From JALYNX01 sp963780755 (GTDB lineage Bacteria > Actinomycetota > Acidimicrobiia > Spongiisociales > ZC4RG35): a DNA stretch of 64,000 nucleotides. The stretch lies in the NCBI GenBank assembly GCA_963780755.1, contig CAWACX010000001.1:930001-994000 (forward strand), in the 5' to 3' direction. The position numbers were made by a program, and so were the translations under genes. How positions within the stretch are numbered: the first letter of the stretch is position 1; every line of letters begins with the position of its first letter. Below are positions 23,992 through 33,840 of this stretch, in pieces. Under the pieces are notes generated by a model. That model had not been told where the DNA came from and ran no database searches. It was given only the letters and a program-made list of their open reading frames with translations.

Positions 23992-26969
23992 CACCTACGA
24001 TCGACTACGTGACTGGTGGCGAGATCCGGATACGCCCTGGGTCATGGGATGTCTGGGTGGCCAACCCCCACGGAGCCCAGTCGATCGTGGCCGGGCCAGG
24101 CACCGGCAAGACCGAGTTCCTGGTGGAAAGGGTGGCCCACATCGTCGATTCCGGGCTCGCCAGACGCGACCAGATCTCCTTCCTCACCTTCTCCCGTCGC
24201 TCTGCCGCCGACATCCGGCGCCGGGTATCGGCGGTCCTCGGCTCCTCCGGAGCTCCGATCGATGCGTCCACTTTCCATTCCCTGGCACTGAGGCTGCTCG
24301 AAGCAGGCACCGGGGTCCGGCCGGTCCCGCTGACCGCGCCGGAACAGGTTGGCGTCGTCGCCGGCCTGCTCGCCGATGAGAACCCTGACGCCTGGCCAAT
24401 GACATATCGAGGGATCCTGGGCACCCGCATGTTTGCCGCGGAGATCGCTGACTTCCTGACCCGGTGCTCGGAGCGACTGTTATCTCCATCCGACCTCGAG
24501 GAGCGGGCCTCACAGCGCGCCGACTGGAAGGGGATCCCCGCCCTCTTCTCCCGCTACCGGCAGGCGCTCGACGACCTGGGGAGGACCGACTACGGCACCC
24601 TGTTGGTCTCGGCGGTCGACCACCTGGGAACAACTCGCGGCCTCGAGCTGGCGGAAGGGTTTCGCTTCGTCGTGGTCGACGAGTACCAGGACACCTCGCC
24701 GGCACAGGCCGAGATGGCAAGGCTGCTTTCTGTCCCGCACGGCAACCTCACGGTCGCCGGCGACCCCTACCAATCGATCTACTCATTCCGTGGCGCCGAG
24801 CTGCGGAACGTCGCCGCGTTCACCGACGAGCACCCCGACGCGATCCGGATCGTGCTCGACAAGAGCATGCGCGTCCCCGCCGAGATCCTCGAATCGGCGC
24901 TCCGGGTCGTCTCCTCCGGCGAGTTGCCGGGATCGGCGGGCCCGGTCCAGCCCGCCGACCACCGGGGCCGGGTCGAGGCCTACGTTTTCGACCAGGAGAC
25001 AGCCGAAGCCGATTGGATCGCACGCGAGGTCGAGCAGATGATCGGGGTCGAAGGCATGGAGCCCTCGAAGATCGCTGTCCTGGTCCGCTCCAAGCGAGAG
25101 CTACTCAAGGAGCTGAGCCGTGCACTCGACCGCAGGAACATCCCACACGACCAGCCCGACACCAGGCTCGTGGACCACCCCGCGGTGCGGGTATTCAACG
25201 ACCTGGCGACCGTCGCCATCGAGGGGTCCTTACGTGGTGCGGCCACACCGGGCGAGTCGGCCGATGCCGACCGCGCCATGCGACGGATCTTGCTCGGGCC
25301 TTTGCTCTCGGTTGGATTGGGCAAGGAGCGCGAGCTCTTGAGAATGAGGCGCAGGGGGCTGGTGCCGTGGTCGGAGGTGATCCGGGCCGGCCTCCCCGAC
25401 GAGGCCACCCTGCCCGCCCTCATCGATGAGCCGGTCTGGGCCGAGTCGATGCCGGCTACCGACGGCCTGTGGCACGCCTGGAGCCGCCTCGATGGCTTCA
25501 AACGCCTGGTCGCCGACCCCGCCCGGAGCGATTGGAGGATGGCCATCACCTCCTTTGCCCAGGTCCTGGAGCGTCAGGCCGAGCGCGACGAGACAGTGAC
25601 ACTGCACCGGTTCTTCGACATGGCCGACGAGGAGGGCTTCGAGTCCGATCCCCTGCTCCCCCATCGCCCAAACACCCAACGGGTTGCCCTCACCACCCTC
25701 CACCAGTCGAAGGGCCTCGAGTTCGACGCGGTGTTCATCGCCAATGCCGTGGAGGGAGTGTTTCCCGACCTGCGGCGAAGCCGGCGGATGCTGAGGCCAG
25801 AGCTCCTGTCACCTGAGCGCACCGCCGATGGCTCCGCTCTGCACCTGTTCCAAGTCCAAGAAGAGATGCGCCTCGCATACACCGCGATGACCAGGGCCCG
25901 CCTCCGCGTGGTGTGGACGGCGACCAACGCCGGAATGGACCAGGGAGATCACCGGCCCTCGCGGTTCCTGGTCGCGGCATCAGGAGCCGCCTCGATCAAC
26001 GATCTCGGGCCGCCGGGGGAAGCCGAGCGGCCGCCGGTCACTGTCATGGAGGCCGAAGTTGCGATGCGGCGCACTGTTCTCGACCCCTCCCGACCCTCGC
26101 CGGAGCGGCTGGCGGCGACCAGGGTGCTGGCGGCTCCCGACGAGGCGTGGTGGGAGCCTTCGGCCTTCGCCGGCGTCCCCGAGCCAGGCCCGGACCAACC
26201 CATCATCGGACCCGGGCTGAGGTTGTCACCCAGTCAGGCAGACTCCTATGCCACCTGCCCGCGCCGGTACGCACTCGAGAGGCGGCTCCGACTCGGCGAT
26301 CCCGGCTCTCCCTATTCCCAGTTCGGGACTCTGGTACATCGAGCGCTAGAGCTCGCCGAGAGGTCGATCGTGGGCACCGGTCGGCCCCATGCCGAGCTGG
26401 AGAGCGTGATCGAGGAAGTGGAGGGAGTCTGGGCCGCTGAAGCCGACTTCGGCACACCGGAGCTCGATGCTGCCTGGCTCGGCCATGCCATCGAAGCGGT
26501 AACCAAGCTCTACGCGAACTGGCCCAGCCCGCACGGGGAGCCCGTCGACCTCGAGCTCCAGGTGGAGATGGTGATCGATGGCACCCCGTGGGTTGGGGTG
26601 ATCGACCGGCTGGAGCGACTCGGCGACAGCTTCAAGGTCGTCGACTACAAGACCACGAAGAACCCGCCCACGATCGCCGATGCCGCCGCCTCGATCCAGC
26701 TCGGCTTCTATGCGTTGGCCGTGGCCGACAAAACCGGAGAGTCGGTGAGCGCAGCGGAGATGTGGTTTCCGCGCTCCGATACAAAGAAGGTGTCGACCCG
26801 TTCCCTCGACATGAGCAGCATGGCCGATCTCGAGGACGAGATGACCCGGGTCACTGCAGCCATCAAGTCGGAGGCATGGGAGCCCCGGGTCGGTGAGGGG
26901 TGCAAACACTGTGGGTTCAGGCGCTCGTGCCCTGCCTGGCCCGAAGGCAGGGGAGCGTATCTGCCATGA
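23988..26969 (+). CDS. adnA: AdnA-like UvrD/Rep helicase-nuclease subunit
   Basis: Part of a heterodimeric motor that resects double-strand breaks. The 993-residue product has Walker A AGPGTGKTEF, motif II VVVDEYQDTSPAQAE, motif III GDPYQSIYSFRGA, motif V/VI TLHQSKGLEFD and AYTAMTRAR. The C-terminal RecB-type nuclease has GTLVHRALELAE, VGVIDRLE, VVDYKTTK and an Fe-S cysteine set (CPRRYALE and CKHCGFRRSCP). The TTG at 23988 overlaps the leader peptide stop (TTGA). GTG starts at 23958 and 24009 are alternatives. Its stop overlaps adnB by 4 nt. Confidence 0.88.
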   Translation: MTPTIDYVTGGEIRIRPGSWDVWVANPHGAQSIVAGPGTGKTEFLVERVAHIVDSGLARRDQISFLTFSRRSAADIRRRVSAVLGSSGAPIDASTFHSLALRLLEAGTGVRPVPLTAPEQVGVVAGLLADENPDAWPMTYRGILGTRMFAAEIADFLTRCSERLLSPSDLEERASQRADWKGIPALFSRYRQALDDLGRTDYGTLLVSAVDHLGTTRGLELAEGFRFVVVDEYQDTSPAQAEMARLLSVPHGNLTVAGDPYQSIYSFRGAELRNVAAFTDEHPDAIRIVLDKSMRVPAEILESALRVVSSGELPGSAGPVQPADHRGRVEAYVFDQETAEADWIAREVEQMIGVEGMEPSKIAVLVRSKRELLKELSRALDRRNIPHDQPDTRLVDHPAVRVFNDLATVAIEGSLRGAATPGESADADRAMRRILLGPLLSVGLGKERELLRMRRRGLVPWSEVIRAGLPDEATLPALIDEPVWAESMPATDGLWHAWSRLDGFKRLVADPARSDWRMAITSFAQVLERQAERDETVTLHRFFDMADEEGFESDPLLPHRPNTQRVALTTLHQSKGLEFDAVFIANAVEGVFPDLRRSRRMLRPELLSPERTADGSALHLFQVQEEMRLAYTAMTRARLRVVWTATNAGMDQGDHRPSRFLVAASGAASINDLGPPGEAERPPVTVMEAEVAMRRTVLDPSRPSPERLAATRVLAAPDEAWWEPSAFAGVPEPGPDQPIIGPGLRLSPSQADSYATCPRRYALERRLRLGDPGSPYSQFGTLVHRALELAERSIVGTGRPHAELESVIEEVEGVWAAEADFGTPELDAAWLGHAIEAVTKLYANWPSPHGEPVDLELQVEMVIDGTPWVGVIDRLERLGDSFKVVDYKTTKNPPTIADAAASIQLGFYALAVADKTGESVSAAEMWFPRSDTKKVSTRSLDMSSMADLEDEMTRVTAAIKSEAWEPRVGEGCKHCGFRRSCPAWPEGRGAYLP

Positions 26970-29900
26970 GCCTCACCCCGAGCCCCGAGCAACAGGCGAT
27001 CCTCGACCTCGGCCTGTCAACCGTGCGAATCAGGGCCGGTGCCGGCACCGGGAAGACCACCACCGCGGCGATGATCATCTCCAACCTGATCCAACGCTTC
27101 GGGATCGAGCCGGAACAGATCCTGGGCATCACCTTCACCAACAAGGCGGCCGCCGAGCTCGCAGACCGGGTCAGGTCGACGATCCAGGGCACCGTCGACG
27201 AAGGGCGCCAGGTCGAGGTTCACACCTACCACGGGTTCGCGGCCCAGGTCCTGGCCGAATTCGGGGCGCTGGCCGGCGTGGAGGGAGTCAAGGTGATCAC
27301 TCCCACATTCTCACGTCAGCTCCTCGCTGAGACGTTCGATCGCACCCACTACGAGGCGATCGACATCACTAATCGCCAGACTCTCGACAAGATCCGCACC
27401 CTCGGCGACCGTCTCGGAGACCACCTCCTGGAGCCGCAGGACGTGCTCGGACCCGACCTGCCCGACGACGATGTGTGGCTGAAGCGGGCGGAGATGCTGG
27501 AGACCCTGGTCACATATGGCATTGAGAAACGGCGGCTCGGGGTCGTGGACTATGGCGATCTGGTGACCCTCTCCACACGGGTGATGAGGGACAACCCGCG
27601 CCTCGCTGACGAGGTGAGGGATCGCTATCGGGTCGTCCTGCTCGACGAGTACCAGGACACCAACCCGGCGCAACGGGTGCTCCTGTCGACGATCTTCGAC
27701 GAAGGGTTCCCGGTGGTCGCGGTCGGCGACGAGGACCAAACGATCTACGAGTGGAGGGGAGCCTCCTCGGAGAACTTCGAGCTGTTCTCTGAGCACTTCC
27801 AACAGGCCGATGGAAGCCTGGCCCATGACAAGGAGTTGACCCTCAATCGAAGGTCGGCGCAGGTGATCCTGGACGTCGCCAACGAGATCCGTCGGATGGG
27901 CAATCCCGAAGCCGACCTGCTCCGAAGTGACGATCCGGCCAAACAAGGCGAAGTGATCACCTATTGGGCCGAGGACGCGATTGCCGAGGCCGACTGGATC
28001 GCGACCCGCCTCGAGGAGCACCACGAGAACGGCACACCATGGTTGGAGATGGCCGTGCTCTTTCGCAAGAACAAGGACTTCGCCGTCGTCCTCGACGCCC
28101 TGTCCCGCCACGAAATCCCGGTCGAGGTCGCCAACCTCGGAGGTTTGCTCTCGGTGCCCGAGGTCGCCGAGCTCAGAGCATGGATGACCATCATCGAGCG
28201 CCCTGAAGACGCCGGATCGTTGGTGCAGGTCTTGTTCGGCAGCAGGTATCGGCTGGGCTTCGCCGACATCGCCCCTCTGAGCCGCTGGGTCTTTGACGCC
28301 GGCACCGACATCGACAAGGAAGAGGTGACACCGGTGAGCCTCCTCGAGGCCATCGAGAGTCTCGACCAGATCGATGGGATACGAGTCGAGGCGCGAAAGG
28401 CGATGGCCCATTTCCTCGGGGTCTATCGAGAAGTGTTGATGGAGAGCCAGGGGATGAGCCTCGTCGAGATATGCCGCCTCATCCTCGACCGGACCCGGGC
28501 CTGGCAGGACATCGACGCCCTGCCCGCCACCGCCCGCCTCACCGCGAGGTTGAACCTGCACCGGCTGCTGGACCTCGCCGAGGACTGGAGCCCACTCTCC
28601 GGGCGGCCCTCGCTGACCGCCTTTCTCGACTACCTGGACCTGATGGAAGGTGAGCCCGCCGAAGAGCTCGACTCGGCGCACCTGTCCGGCGAGGACGCTG
28701 TGACCCTGGTCACGGTGCACCGCGCCAAGGGCCTCGAGTGGGACGTGGTGGCAGTGCCGGCAGTCTTCGACCAGAACTTTCCCACCAGGGCCAGGCAGTT
28801 CCCCAACCCGGGCAAGTTTCCCGAGTACCTACCGGTCGATTTTCGGATCGATACCGCGTTCGCGGACACACCGGAGGATGACGACGCCCGGACCAACTAT
28901 TTGAGGCGGCGCCACGATTTGCAGGAGTGGAGGACCGCGTACGTGGCTGCGACCAGGGCCCGCTCCACGCTCATGGTCACCGGCAGCTACTGGTACGGCC
29001 TGCCCGAACCGAGCATGTCCGCCAAGAAACCTTCGGCTCTGTTCGATCTCGTCGAGCAGCACCCCCTGACGCAGTCCCTTGGGCACGAAGAACAGCCACC
29101 CCGTCCCGCGCTCCTCCGCTGGGCGGCGGAAGGGGTCACACCGGACCCTCATTTCGACAGTGGGTGGGCGTCAGCCATGCGCTCGGCGATCGCCGACCCG
29201 TCGACCATTGACGCCCTCGCAGAGCAGTTGGGCGTGGGGACGCGGTACGCCGAGCTGGTCGAGGCGTACACGACAACGCTCTTCGACGTCGATTCCTTCG
29301 ACCTCCCCGTGCCGGGACTGCAACGGGACAAACAGGTGTCGGTGACCTCTCTGGTCACCTACGCGCAATGCCCCAAGCGGTACTTCTGGTCGGTCGTCGA
29401 CCGGTTGCCGCGGAAGCGCAACGCAGCGGCGGTGGCGGGAACGGAGGTTCATCGCCGCATCGAGCTCCACCAGCGTGGCCAGGTCCCGTTCGAGGTCGTC
29501 GACGACTCGTTGTACGACGCACCCGATGGCACCTCGGGGCCTGGGGCCTTTGACTCGTTTCTCGGGTCGCGCTTCGCGGAGCAGGATGCCACCCTGGTGG
29601 AGGCACCGTTCGAGATCCAGGTCGAAAACGGCTATCTGGTCAAGGGCCGGATCGATGCCGTCTACATCGACGACGGCAATTGGGAGATCGTCGACTTCAA
29701 GAGCGGGAAGCCGAGCGAAGACCAAAGCCGACTGGTGCAACTTCAGGCTTACGCGGTCGCCGCAACGGACGCCGACCTCGGTTTCCCCAAGCCCACAACT
29801 CTGGATGTGACCTTCGCCTATCTGGGCGACGGGCTGACCGAGCAGAAACACCACGCCGATCCCACCTGGATCGATGAGGCGCGGGCCGAGGTCGACAGGT

Positions 29901-30010
29901 TGACCTCTGACATCGAGGCCGAGTCGTATCCAGCGACCCCGGGGAAGTGGTGTGGCTCCTGCGACTTCCTCCGTTTCTGCGAGCCCGGGAAAGCCTGGCT
30001 CGATCAATGA
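26966..30010 (+). CDS. adnB: AdnB-like UvrD/Rep helicase-nuclease subunit
   Basis: A 1014-residue partner of AdnA. It begins LTPSPEQQAILD (Q motif) and has Walker A RAGAGTGKTTT, TFTNKAAAELADRV, motif II VVLLDEYQDTNPAQR, GDEDQTIYEWRGA, TVHRAKGLEWD and AYVAATRARS. The C-terminal RecB nuclease has VTSLVTYAQCPKRYFW, GTEVHRRIELHQRG, VKGRIDAVYID, IVDFKSGKPS and the Fe-S cysteines CGSCDFLRFC. Both helicase and nuclease motifs look intact, as expected for AdnAB rather than RecBC. The ATG shares ATGA with the adnA stop, and plsY overlaps its own stop. Confidence 0.9.
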   Translation: MSLTPSPEQQAILDLGLSTVRIRAGAGTGKTTTAAMIISNLIQRFGIEPEQILGITFTNKAAAELADRVRSTIQGTVDEGRQVEVHTYHGFAAQVLAEFGALAGVEGVKVITPTFSRQLLAETFDRTHYEAIDITNRQTLDKIRTLGDRLGDHLLEPQDVLGPDLPDDDVWLKRAEMLETLVTYGIEKRRLGVVDYGDLVTLSTRVMRDNPRLADEVRDRYRVVLLDEYQDTNPAQRVLLSTIFDEGFPVVAVGDEDQTIYEWRGASSENFELFSEHFQQADGSLAHDKELTLNRRSAQVILDVANEIRRMGNPEADLLRSDDPAKQGEVITYWAEDAIAEADWIATRLEEHHENGTPWLEMAVLFRKNKDFAVVLDALSRHEIPVEVANLGGLLSVPEVAELRAWMTIIERPEDAGSLVQVLFGSRYRLGFADIAPLSRWVFDAGTDIDKEEVTPVSLLEAIESLDQIDGIRVEARKAMAHFLGVYREVLMESQGMSLVEICRLILDRTRAWQDIDALPATARLTARLNLHRLLDLAEDWSPLSGRPSLTAFLDYLDLMEGEPAEELDSAHLSGEDAVTLVTVHRAKGLEWDVVAVPAVFDQNFPTRARQFPNPGKFPEYLPVDFRIDTAFADTPEDDDARTNYLRRRHDLQEWRTAYVAATRARSTLMVTGSYWYGLPEPSMSAKKPSALFDLVEQHPLTQSLGHEEQPPRPALLRWAAEGVTPDPHFDSGWASAMRSAIADPSTIDALAEQLGVGTRYAELVEAYTTTLFDVDSFDLPVPGLQRDKQVSVTSLVTYAQCPKRYFWSVVDRLPRKRNAAAVAGTEVHRRIELHQRGQVPFEVVDDSLYDAPDGTSGPGAFDSFLGSRFAEQDATLVEAPFEIQVENGYLVKGRIDAVYIDDGNWEIVDFKSGKPSEDQSRLVQLQAYAVAATDADLGFPKPTTLDVTFAYLGDGLTEQKHHADPTWIDEARAEVDRLTSDIEAESYPATPGKWCGSCDFLRFCEPGKAWLDQ

Positions 30011-30609
30011 TCAACCTGGGGGCGGCCCTGCTCGGCTACCTCATTGGAAGCCTCCCGACCGCCAACACTCTGGCCGGGCTCTGGGGCATCGATCTCCGCA
30101 CCAGTGGATCGGGAAACCCCGGAGCCAACAATGCCCGCCGCCTGGGCGGGCCTGTCCTCGCTTTGCTGGTCTTCGTGGTCGAGGTCGGCAAGGGCGCCCT
30201 GGCCGTGTTCGTGGGCATGAAGATTGCCGGCGACCTGGGGGCGGTGCTCGCCGGGACTGGGGCGGCAGCCGGCAATGTCTACAACGTCTGGTACCGGTTT
30301 CAGGGGGGCAAGGGGTTGAGTATCAGCTTTGGCGTGCTCCTGGGGGCATGGCCGACCTTCGCCCCGATCGCCGTCGTCATTCTCGGTGTCGCGTCGGCCA
30401 TCAGCCGTTCTACCGGCATCGGCTCGCTCGTCACCCTGATGGCGGTCTTCGTGGGCTCGATCGTGTGGGACCAAATGAGCTTGACGACCGGTTGGGGCGT
30501 GGCCGACACCGGCGTGCTCATCATCTTGGGCATCGGGTTGCCGTTGAACCTGTGGCAACGCCACTGGGCCGATGCTCGGGCCCGGCTCAGACGACCCGTC
30601 CCCCTCTGA
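30007..30609 (+). CDS. plsY: Glycerol-3-phosphate acyltransferase PlsY
   Basis: A membrane enzyme that transfers acyl groups from acyl-phosphate (made by PlsX) to glycerol-3-phosphate. The 200-residue protein has the family motifs GYLIGSLPTAN, SGNPGANNARRLGG (usual SGNxGATN), YNVWYRFQGGKG, and five to six membrane segments. Its ATG overlaps the adnB stop by 4 nt, an unexpected link between a DNA-repair operon and lipid synthesis. Its 3' end overlaps dtd on the other strand by about 20 nt. Confidence 0.92.
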   Translation: MINLGAALLGYLIGSLPTANTLAGLWGIDLRTSGSGNPGANNARRLGGPVLALLVFVVEVGKGALAVFVGMKIAGDLGAVLAGTGAAAGNVYNVWYRFQGGKGLSISFGVLLGAWPTFAPIAVVILGVASAISRSTGIGSLVTLMAVFVGSIVWDQMSLTTGWGVADTGVLIILGIGLPLNLWQRHWADARARLRRPVPL

Positions 30610-31042
30610 CATCGAGGACCAAGGTCACCGGCCCTTCGTTGACCAGGGAGACCTCCATCCTGGCCCCGAAGCGACCGGACTCGGTCTGGATCCCCTTCTC
30701 TTCGATCAGCTCCCGGAGGCGGTCGACCAATGGTGCGGCGAGCTCGGGGGGAGCCGCCCCGCTGAATGAAGGCCGGCGCCCTTTCTTGAGGCCGGCGAGG
30801 AGGGTGAACTGGCTTACGAGCAACACCGAGCCCCCGGTCTCCTCGATGGAGAGGTTCATGGCACCAGACTCATCGGGGAAGATGCGCAAGCCGGCCACCT
30901 TCTCAGCCGCAGCCGCCAGGTCGGGCTCGCCGTCATCGGCGTCGATGCCGACCAAGGCGAGCAGACCACCCTCGATCGCCGCCACCAGCTCACCGTCCAC
31001 CTTCACCGAGGCCGCGGACACCCTCTGCAAAACCAGCCTCAC
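30587..31042 (-). CDS. dtd: D-aminoacyl-tRNA deacylase (Dtd)
   Basis: Hydrolyses D-aminoacyl-tRNA and protects translation. The GTG start at 31042 gives the canonical N-terminus (M)RLVLQRVSAASV. Catalytic and signature motifs are SQFTLLAGLKKGRRPSF and NEGPVT. At 151 aa the length fits. The upstream in-frame extension to 31900 is antisense to plsB and rejected. Confidence 0.93.
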   Translation of the reverse strand: MRLVLQRVSAASVKVDGELVAAIEGGLLALVGIDADDGEPDLAAAAEKVAGLRIFPDESGAMNLSIEETGGSVLLVSQFTLLAGLKKGRRPSFSGAAPPELAAPLVDRLRELIEEKGIQTESGRFGARMEVSLVNEGPVTLVLDVRGGRVV

Positions 31043-31078
31043 GAAGCCGGATTGTGACAGGCAAATAGAGTGGCAGAC

Positions 31079-33355
31079 GTGACCCGAAGGCAAGATCAGC
31101 CCGACCAGATCCTGGCCGGCCCACCCGGCGCGACCGTGCTCTACCTGCTGGACGCGGCCAGTGACTACGAGGCCGCGATGTTGGAGCGGTGGATCGAGGC
31201 GTCGGTGGGACCGGAAGCCGCCACCGTGCGGATCGCGTCGTCGAGGCGGGGCTGGGGCGGGGACGTCGATGCCTTGGCCGAGCAAATCCATGGCGGACAG
31301 AACCGATACCTGATCCCGGTTCGGGCGGTATGGCTGGCGCCACGCCACAAGGACGGGAGGCGGGCGGTGCGCTGGACGGACGTGTTCCAACCCGGAGACG
31401 CCAGAGACCCTCGCGGGCTGAGGGCCAGGTGGATTCGCAACTTTCGGCCCGATCGGGTGCGCCTGATCGCGGCCAGGGGGGCATCCCTCTCCGACCTCTC
31501 GGCCGACTACGAGGTCTCCGGACAGGTCGACCCTCTGGCCAGCTTCGTCACCAGGCGAGCCTGGAGCGTCCTCGACCAGGCTGAGCGGAGGCTGAGGGGG
31601 AACCGCTACAAGATCCCCCGGTTCGTCCCGGAGGCGATCCTCTCCCGAAAGGAGTTCCTCGACGCAGTCGACGAGTTGTCGCTTGCCGAGGGGATCACCA
31701 TCGAGCAGGGACGGGCCAAGGCTGAGCGCTATCTGCGCGAGATCGCAGCCACTCACTCCCCCTACACCATCGACCTGATCGCCAACGGGATCCACAAGCT
31801 CTACAGCCAGGGGTACGGCTCGATCAAGTACTCGCCGGACCAGGTGCGTCGGGTGGCCGACCTCGGGCAGGCCCATCCGGTGGTGTTCCTCCCGTCTCAC
31901 CGATCGAACCTCGATCGGCTCTCACTCCAGTTCATGCTCTGGGAGAACGACCTGCCACCAAATCACACCGCAGGCGGGATCAACATGAACTTCTTCCCGA
32001 TCGGCCAGATGATGCGGCGGACCGGCGTCTTTTTCATTCGTCGCTCGTTCAAGGGCAACCCGCTGTACAAGACGGTGCTCAAGAGCTACCTCGACTACCT
32101 GATCGAGAAGAGGTTCCCGCTCGAGTGGTACATGGAAGGGGGCCGGTCCCGATCGGGACGACTCGGAGTGCCCAGGCTCGGGATGCTCAGCTATGTCGTG
32201 GACTCGCTGCGTCGCGGAAAAGCTGACGACATCCAGTTGATCCCGGTTTCGATCGCCTACGACCAGATCCAGGACGTGCCCGACTATGCCCTCGAAGCGC
32301 AGGGAAAGGGGAAGCAGCGGGAGTCGCTGGGCTGGATGTACCGAGCTGTCAAGTCGTTGCGACGCCGCTATGGGGATATTCATATCCGATTCGGAGACCC
32401 GGTCTCGGTAGCAACCCAGCTCGACTCGATCGCCGAGGGCGACGAGGCGTCGATCGGCCTCCAGAAGCTCGGATTCGAGGTCATGTACCGGATTGGCCAG
32501 GTGACCCCGGTCACGCCCACTGCCATCGTGACCATTGCCCTGCTCGCGGCCAGGGGGAGCGCCCGCACCGCGGATCAACTCGCCGAAGAGTGTGCCCGTC
32601 TCTCCGAATTCGTGGTCGATCGCTCGATCCCGACCACCGAGGCCCTCGACCTGTCCGACCCGGAAAGGGTGTCAGCGGTGCTCGACTGGCTCGCCGAGCA
32701 CGGGAACGTCTCGAGTCATGAGGCTGTGGGACGACGGGTCTTCTGGCTCGACGAGGACCAGATGGTGCGGATTGCCTACTACCGGAACGTGATAGTCCAT
32801 TTCTTCCTCCCCAGGGCGCTGGCCGAGATGGCCCTCACCTCGCTCCTGGAGAAGGAACAGGTGACCGCAGCGGCCGTAGACGTCGAGTTGTTGCGCCTGC
32901 GGGACCTGCTCAAGTTCGAATTCTTCTTCCAGGAGAAGGAGCGATTCCTGCAGGACGTTTCCAACGACGTCGACCTCGACGTGCCCCAATGGCGGTCATC
33001 ACTCACCACCGCCGGTGTCTCGGAAGTCCTGTCCAAGATGGGCCCACCCGTTTCCCGCTGGGCGGTGTTGCCCTTCCTCGATGCCTATCAGATCGTCGGC
33101 GACGAGTTGGAGCAGACCCGGGGGACGTTCAACGAGAAGGCGTTTCTCAAGGCGTGCCTCGATCGGGCGCGCATGTACCGGATCGAGGACCGTCTGATCA
33201 GCGGCGAGAGCGCCAGCCAGGTCATGTTCAAATCGGCCGTGGCGTTGGCGGAGAACCGCGGCCTGCTCTCCCGTGATGACGGTGTCGCCGCCAGGAGGCG
33301 TGACTTCGCCAACGAAGTCCGCGAGGCGAGGAGACTGGCTGCCTCAGGCCTCTAG
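31079..33355 (+). CDS. plsB: Glycerol-3-phosphate 1-O-acyltransferase PlsB-like
   Basis: Acyl-CoA/ACP-dependent G3P acyltransferase. The 758-residue protein has the acyltransferase block I PSHRSNLDRLSLQ (HxxxxD), block II GVFFIRRSFKG, block III WYMEGGRSRSGRL and block IV LIPVSIAYDQ in the order typical of PlsB, with a long C-terminal region. The GTG at 31079 is 7 nt after a TAGAGT box (31066-31071), so I prefer it to the GTG at 31070. Together with plsX and plsY the window encodes both routes to lysophosphatidate. Confidence 0.92.
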   Translation: MTRRQDQPDQILAGPPGATVLYLLDAASDYEAAMLERWIEASVGPEAATVRIASSRRGWGGDVDALAEQIHGGQNRYLIPVRAVWLAPRHKDGRRAVRWTDVFQPGDARDPRGLRARWIRNFRPDRVRLIAARGASLSDLSADYEVSGQVDPLASFVTRRAWSVLDQAERRLRGNRYKIPRFVPEAILSRKEFLDAVDELSLAEGITIEQGRAKAERYLREIAATHSPYTIDLIANGIHKLYSQGYGSIKYSPDQVRRVADLGQAHPVVFLPSHRSNLDRLSLQFMLWENDLPPNHTAGGINMNFFPIGQMMRRTGVFFIRRSFKGNPLYKTVLKSYLDYLIEKRFPLEWYMEGGRSRSGRLGVPRLGMLSYVVDSLRRGKADDIQLIPVSIAYDQIQDVPDYALEAQGKGKQRESLGWMYRAVKSLRRRYGDIHIRFGDPVSVATQLDSIAEGDEASIGLQKLGFEVMYRIGQVTPVTPTAIVTIALLAARGSARTADQLAEECARLSEFVVDRSIPTTEALDLSDPERVSAVLDWLAEHGNVSSHEAVGRRVFWLDEDQMVRIAYYRNVIVHFFLPRALAEMALTSLLEKEQVTAAAVDVELLRLRDLLKFEFFFQEKERFLQDVSNDVDLDVPQWRSSLTTAGVSEVLSKMGPPVSRWAVLPFLDAYQIVGDELEQTRGTFNEKAFLKACLDRARMYRIEDRLISGESASQVMFKSAVALAENRGLLSRDDGVAARRRDFANEVREARRLAASGL

Positions 33356-33802
33356 GGCTGCTTTTTCCCCCATCTCGCCCGTGCCTCGTCGACGAGTTGG
33401 CGTGACGACTTCGGAGTCGTCGGGATCGCGGGCCGATAGTCGGCGGCGAGTCCCGGATCCAGGAGCTCGGGCCCGGTGATCGCCGGCTCTTCCCGCTTGG
33501 CCTGCCGGCGCCTTCGGCGCCGGAGGTGGCGCGGAGGGCCGAGCTACTTCTGGGGGTTGTGATCGGGGGGCGTCGGGCAGGATCGGCGGGGTCGGCACCG
33601 CCACGGGCTGCGGGAGGCCTTCCTCTTCGCCAACCGTCCGTACCCGTTTTCTTAGGGCCCGGCCTAGGAAGACGAGAGCCACCGCATAGAAGGCCGACCC
33701 GGCAAAGTTCTCCGGCAATTCGATGACCCCGGTCCCGGAGAGGATGGAGATCAGTAGCCAGAGGTAGCCAACCGCCGACGCCAGCCGCCCTGCTATTGCC
33801 AT
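33352..33802 (-). CDS. Small two-helix membrane protein with Pro/Ala-rich tail (one frameshift)
   Basis: The N-terminal half has two hydrophobic helices (about residues 5-25 and 33-50) followed by a charged, proline-rich region. The frame as read ends in unstructured Arg-rich sequence to 33344. Deleting one base near 33490-33520 restores a protein-like tail (REEPAITGPELLDPGLAADY and ARARWGKKQP) ending in a TAG at 33352-33354. The corrected product is 149 aa. Function unknown. It converges with plsB and lies 38 nt before the ABC-permease gene. Confidence 0.55.
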
Positions 33803-33840
33803 GTCCCGTGATCCATGCCGGTCACGGTCTCATTCAAACA

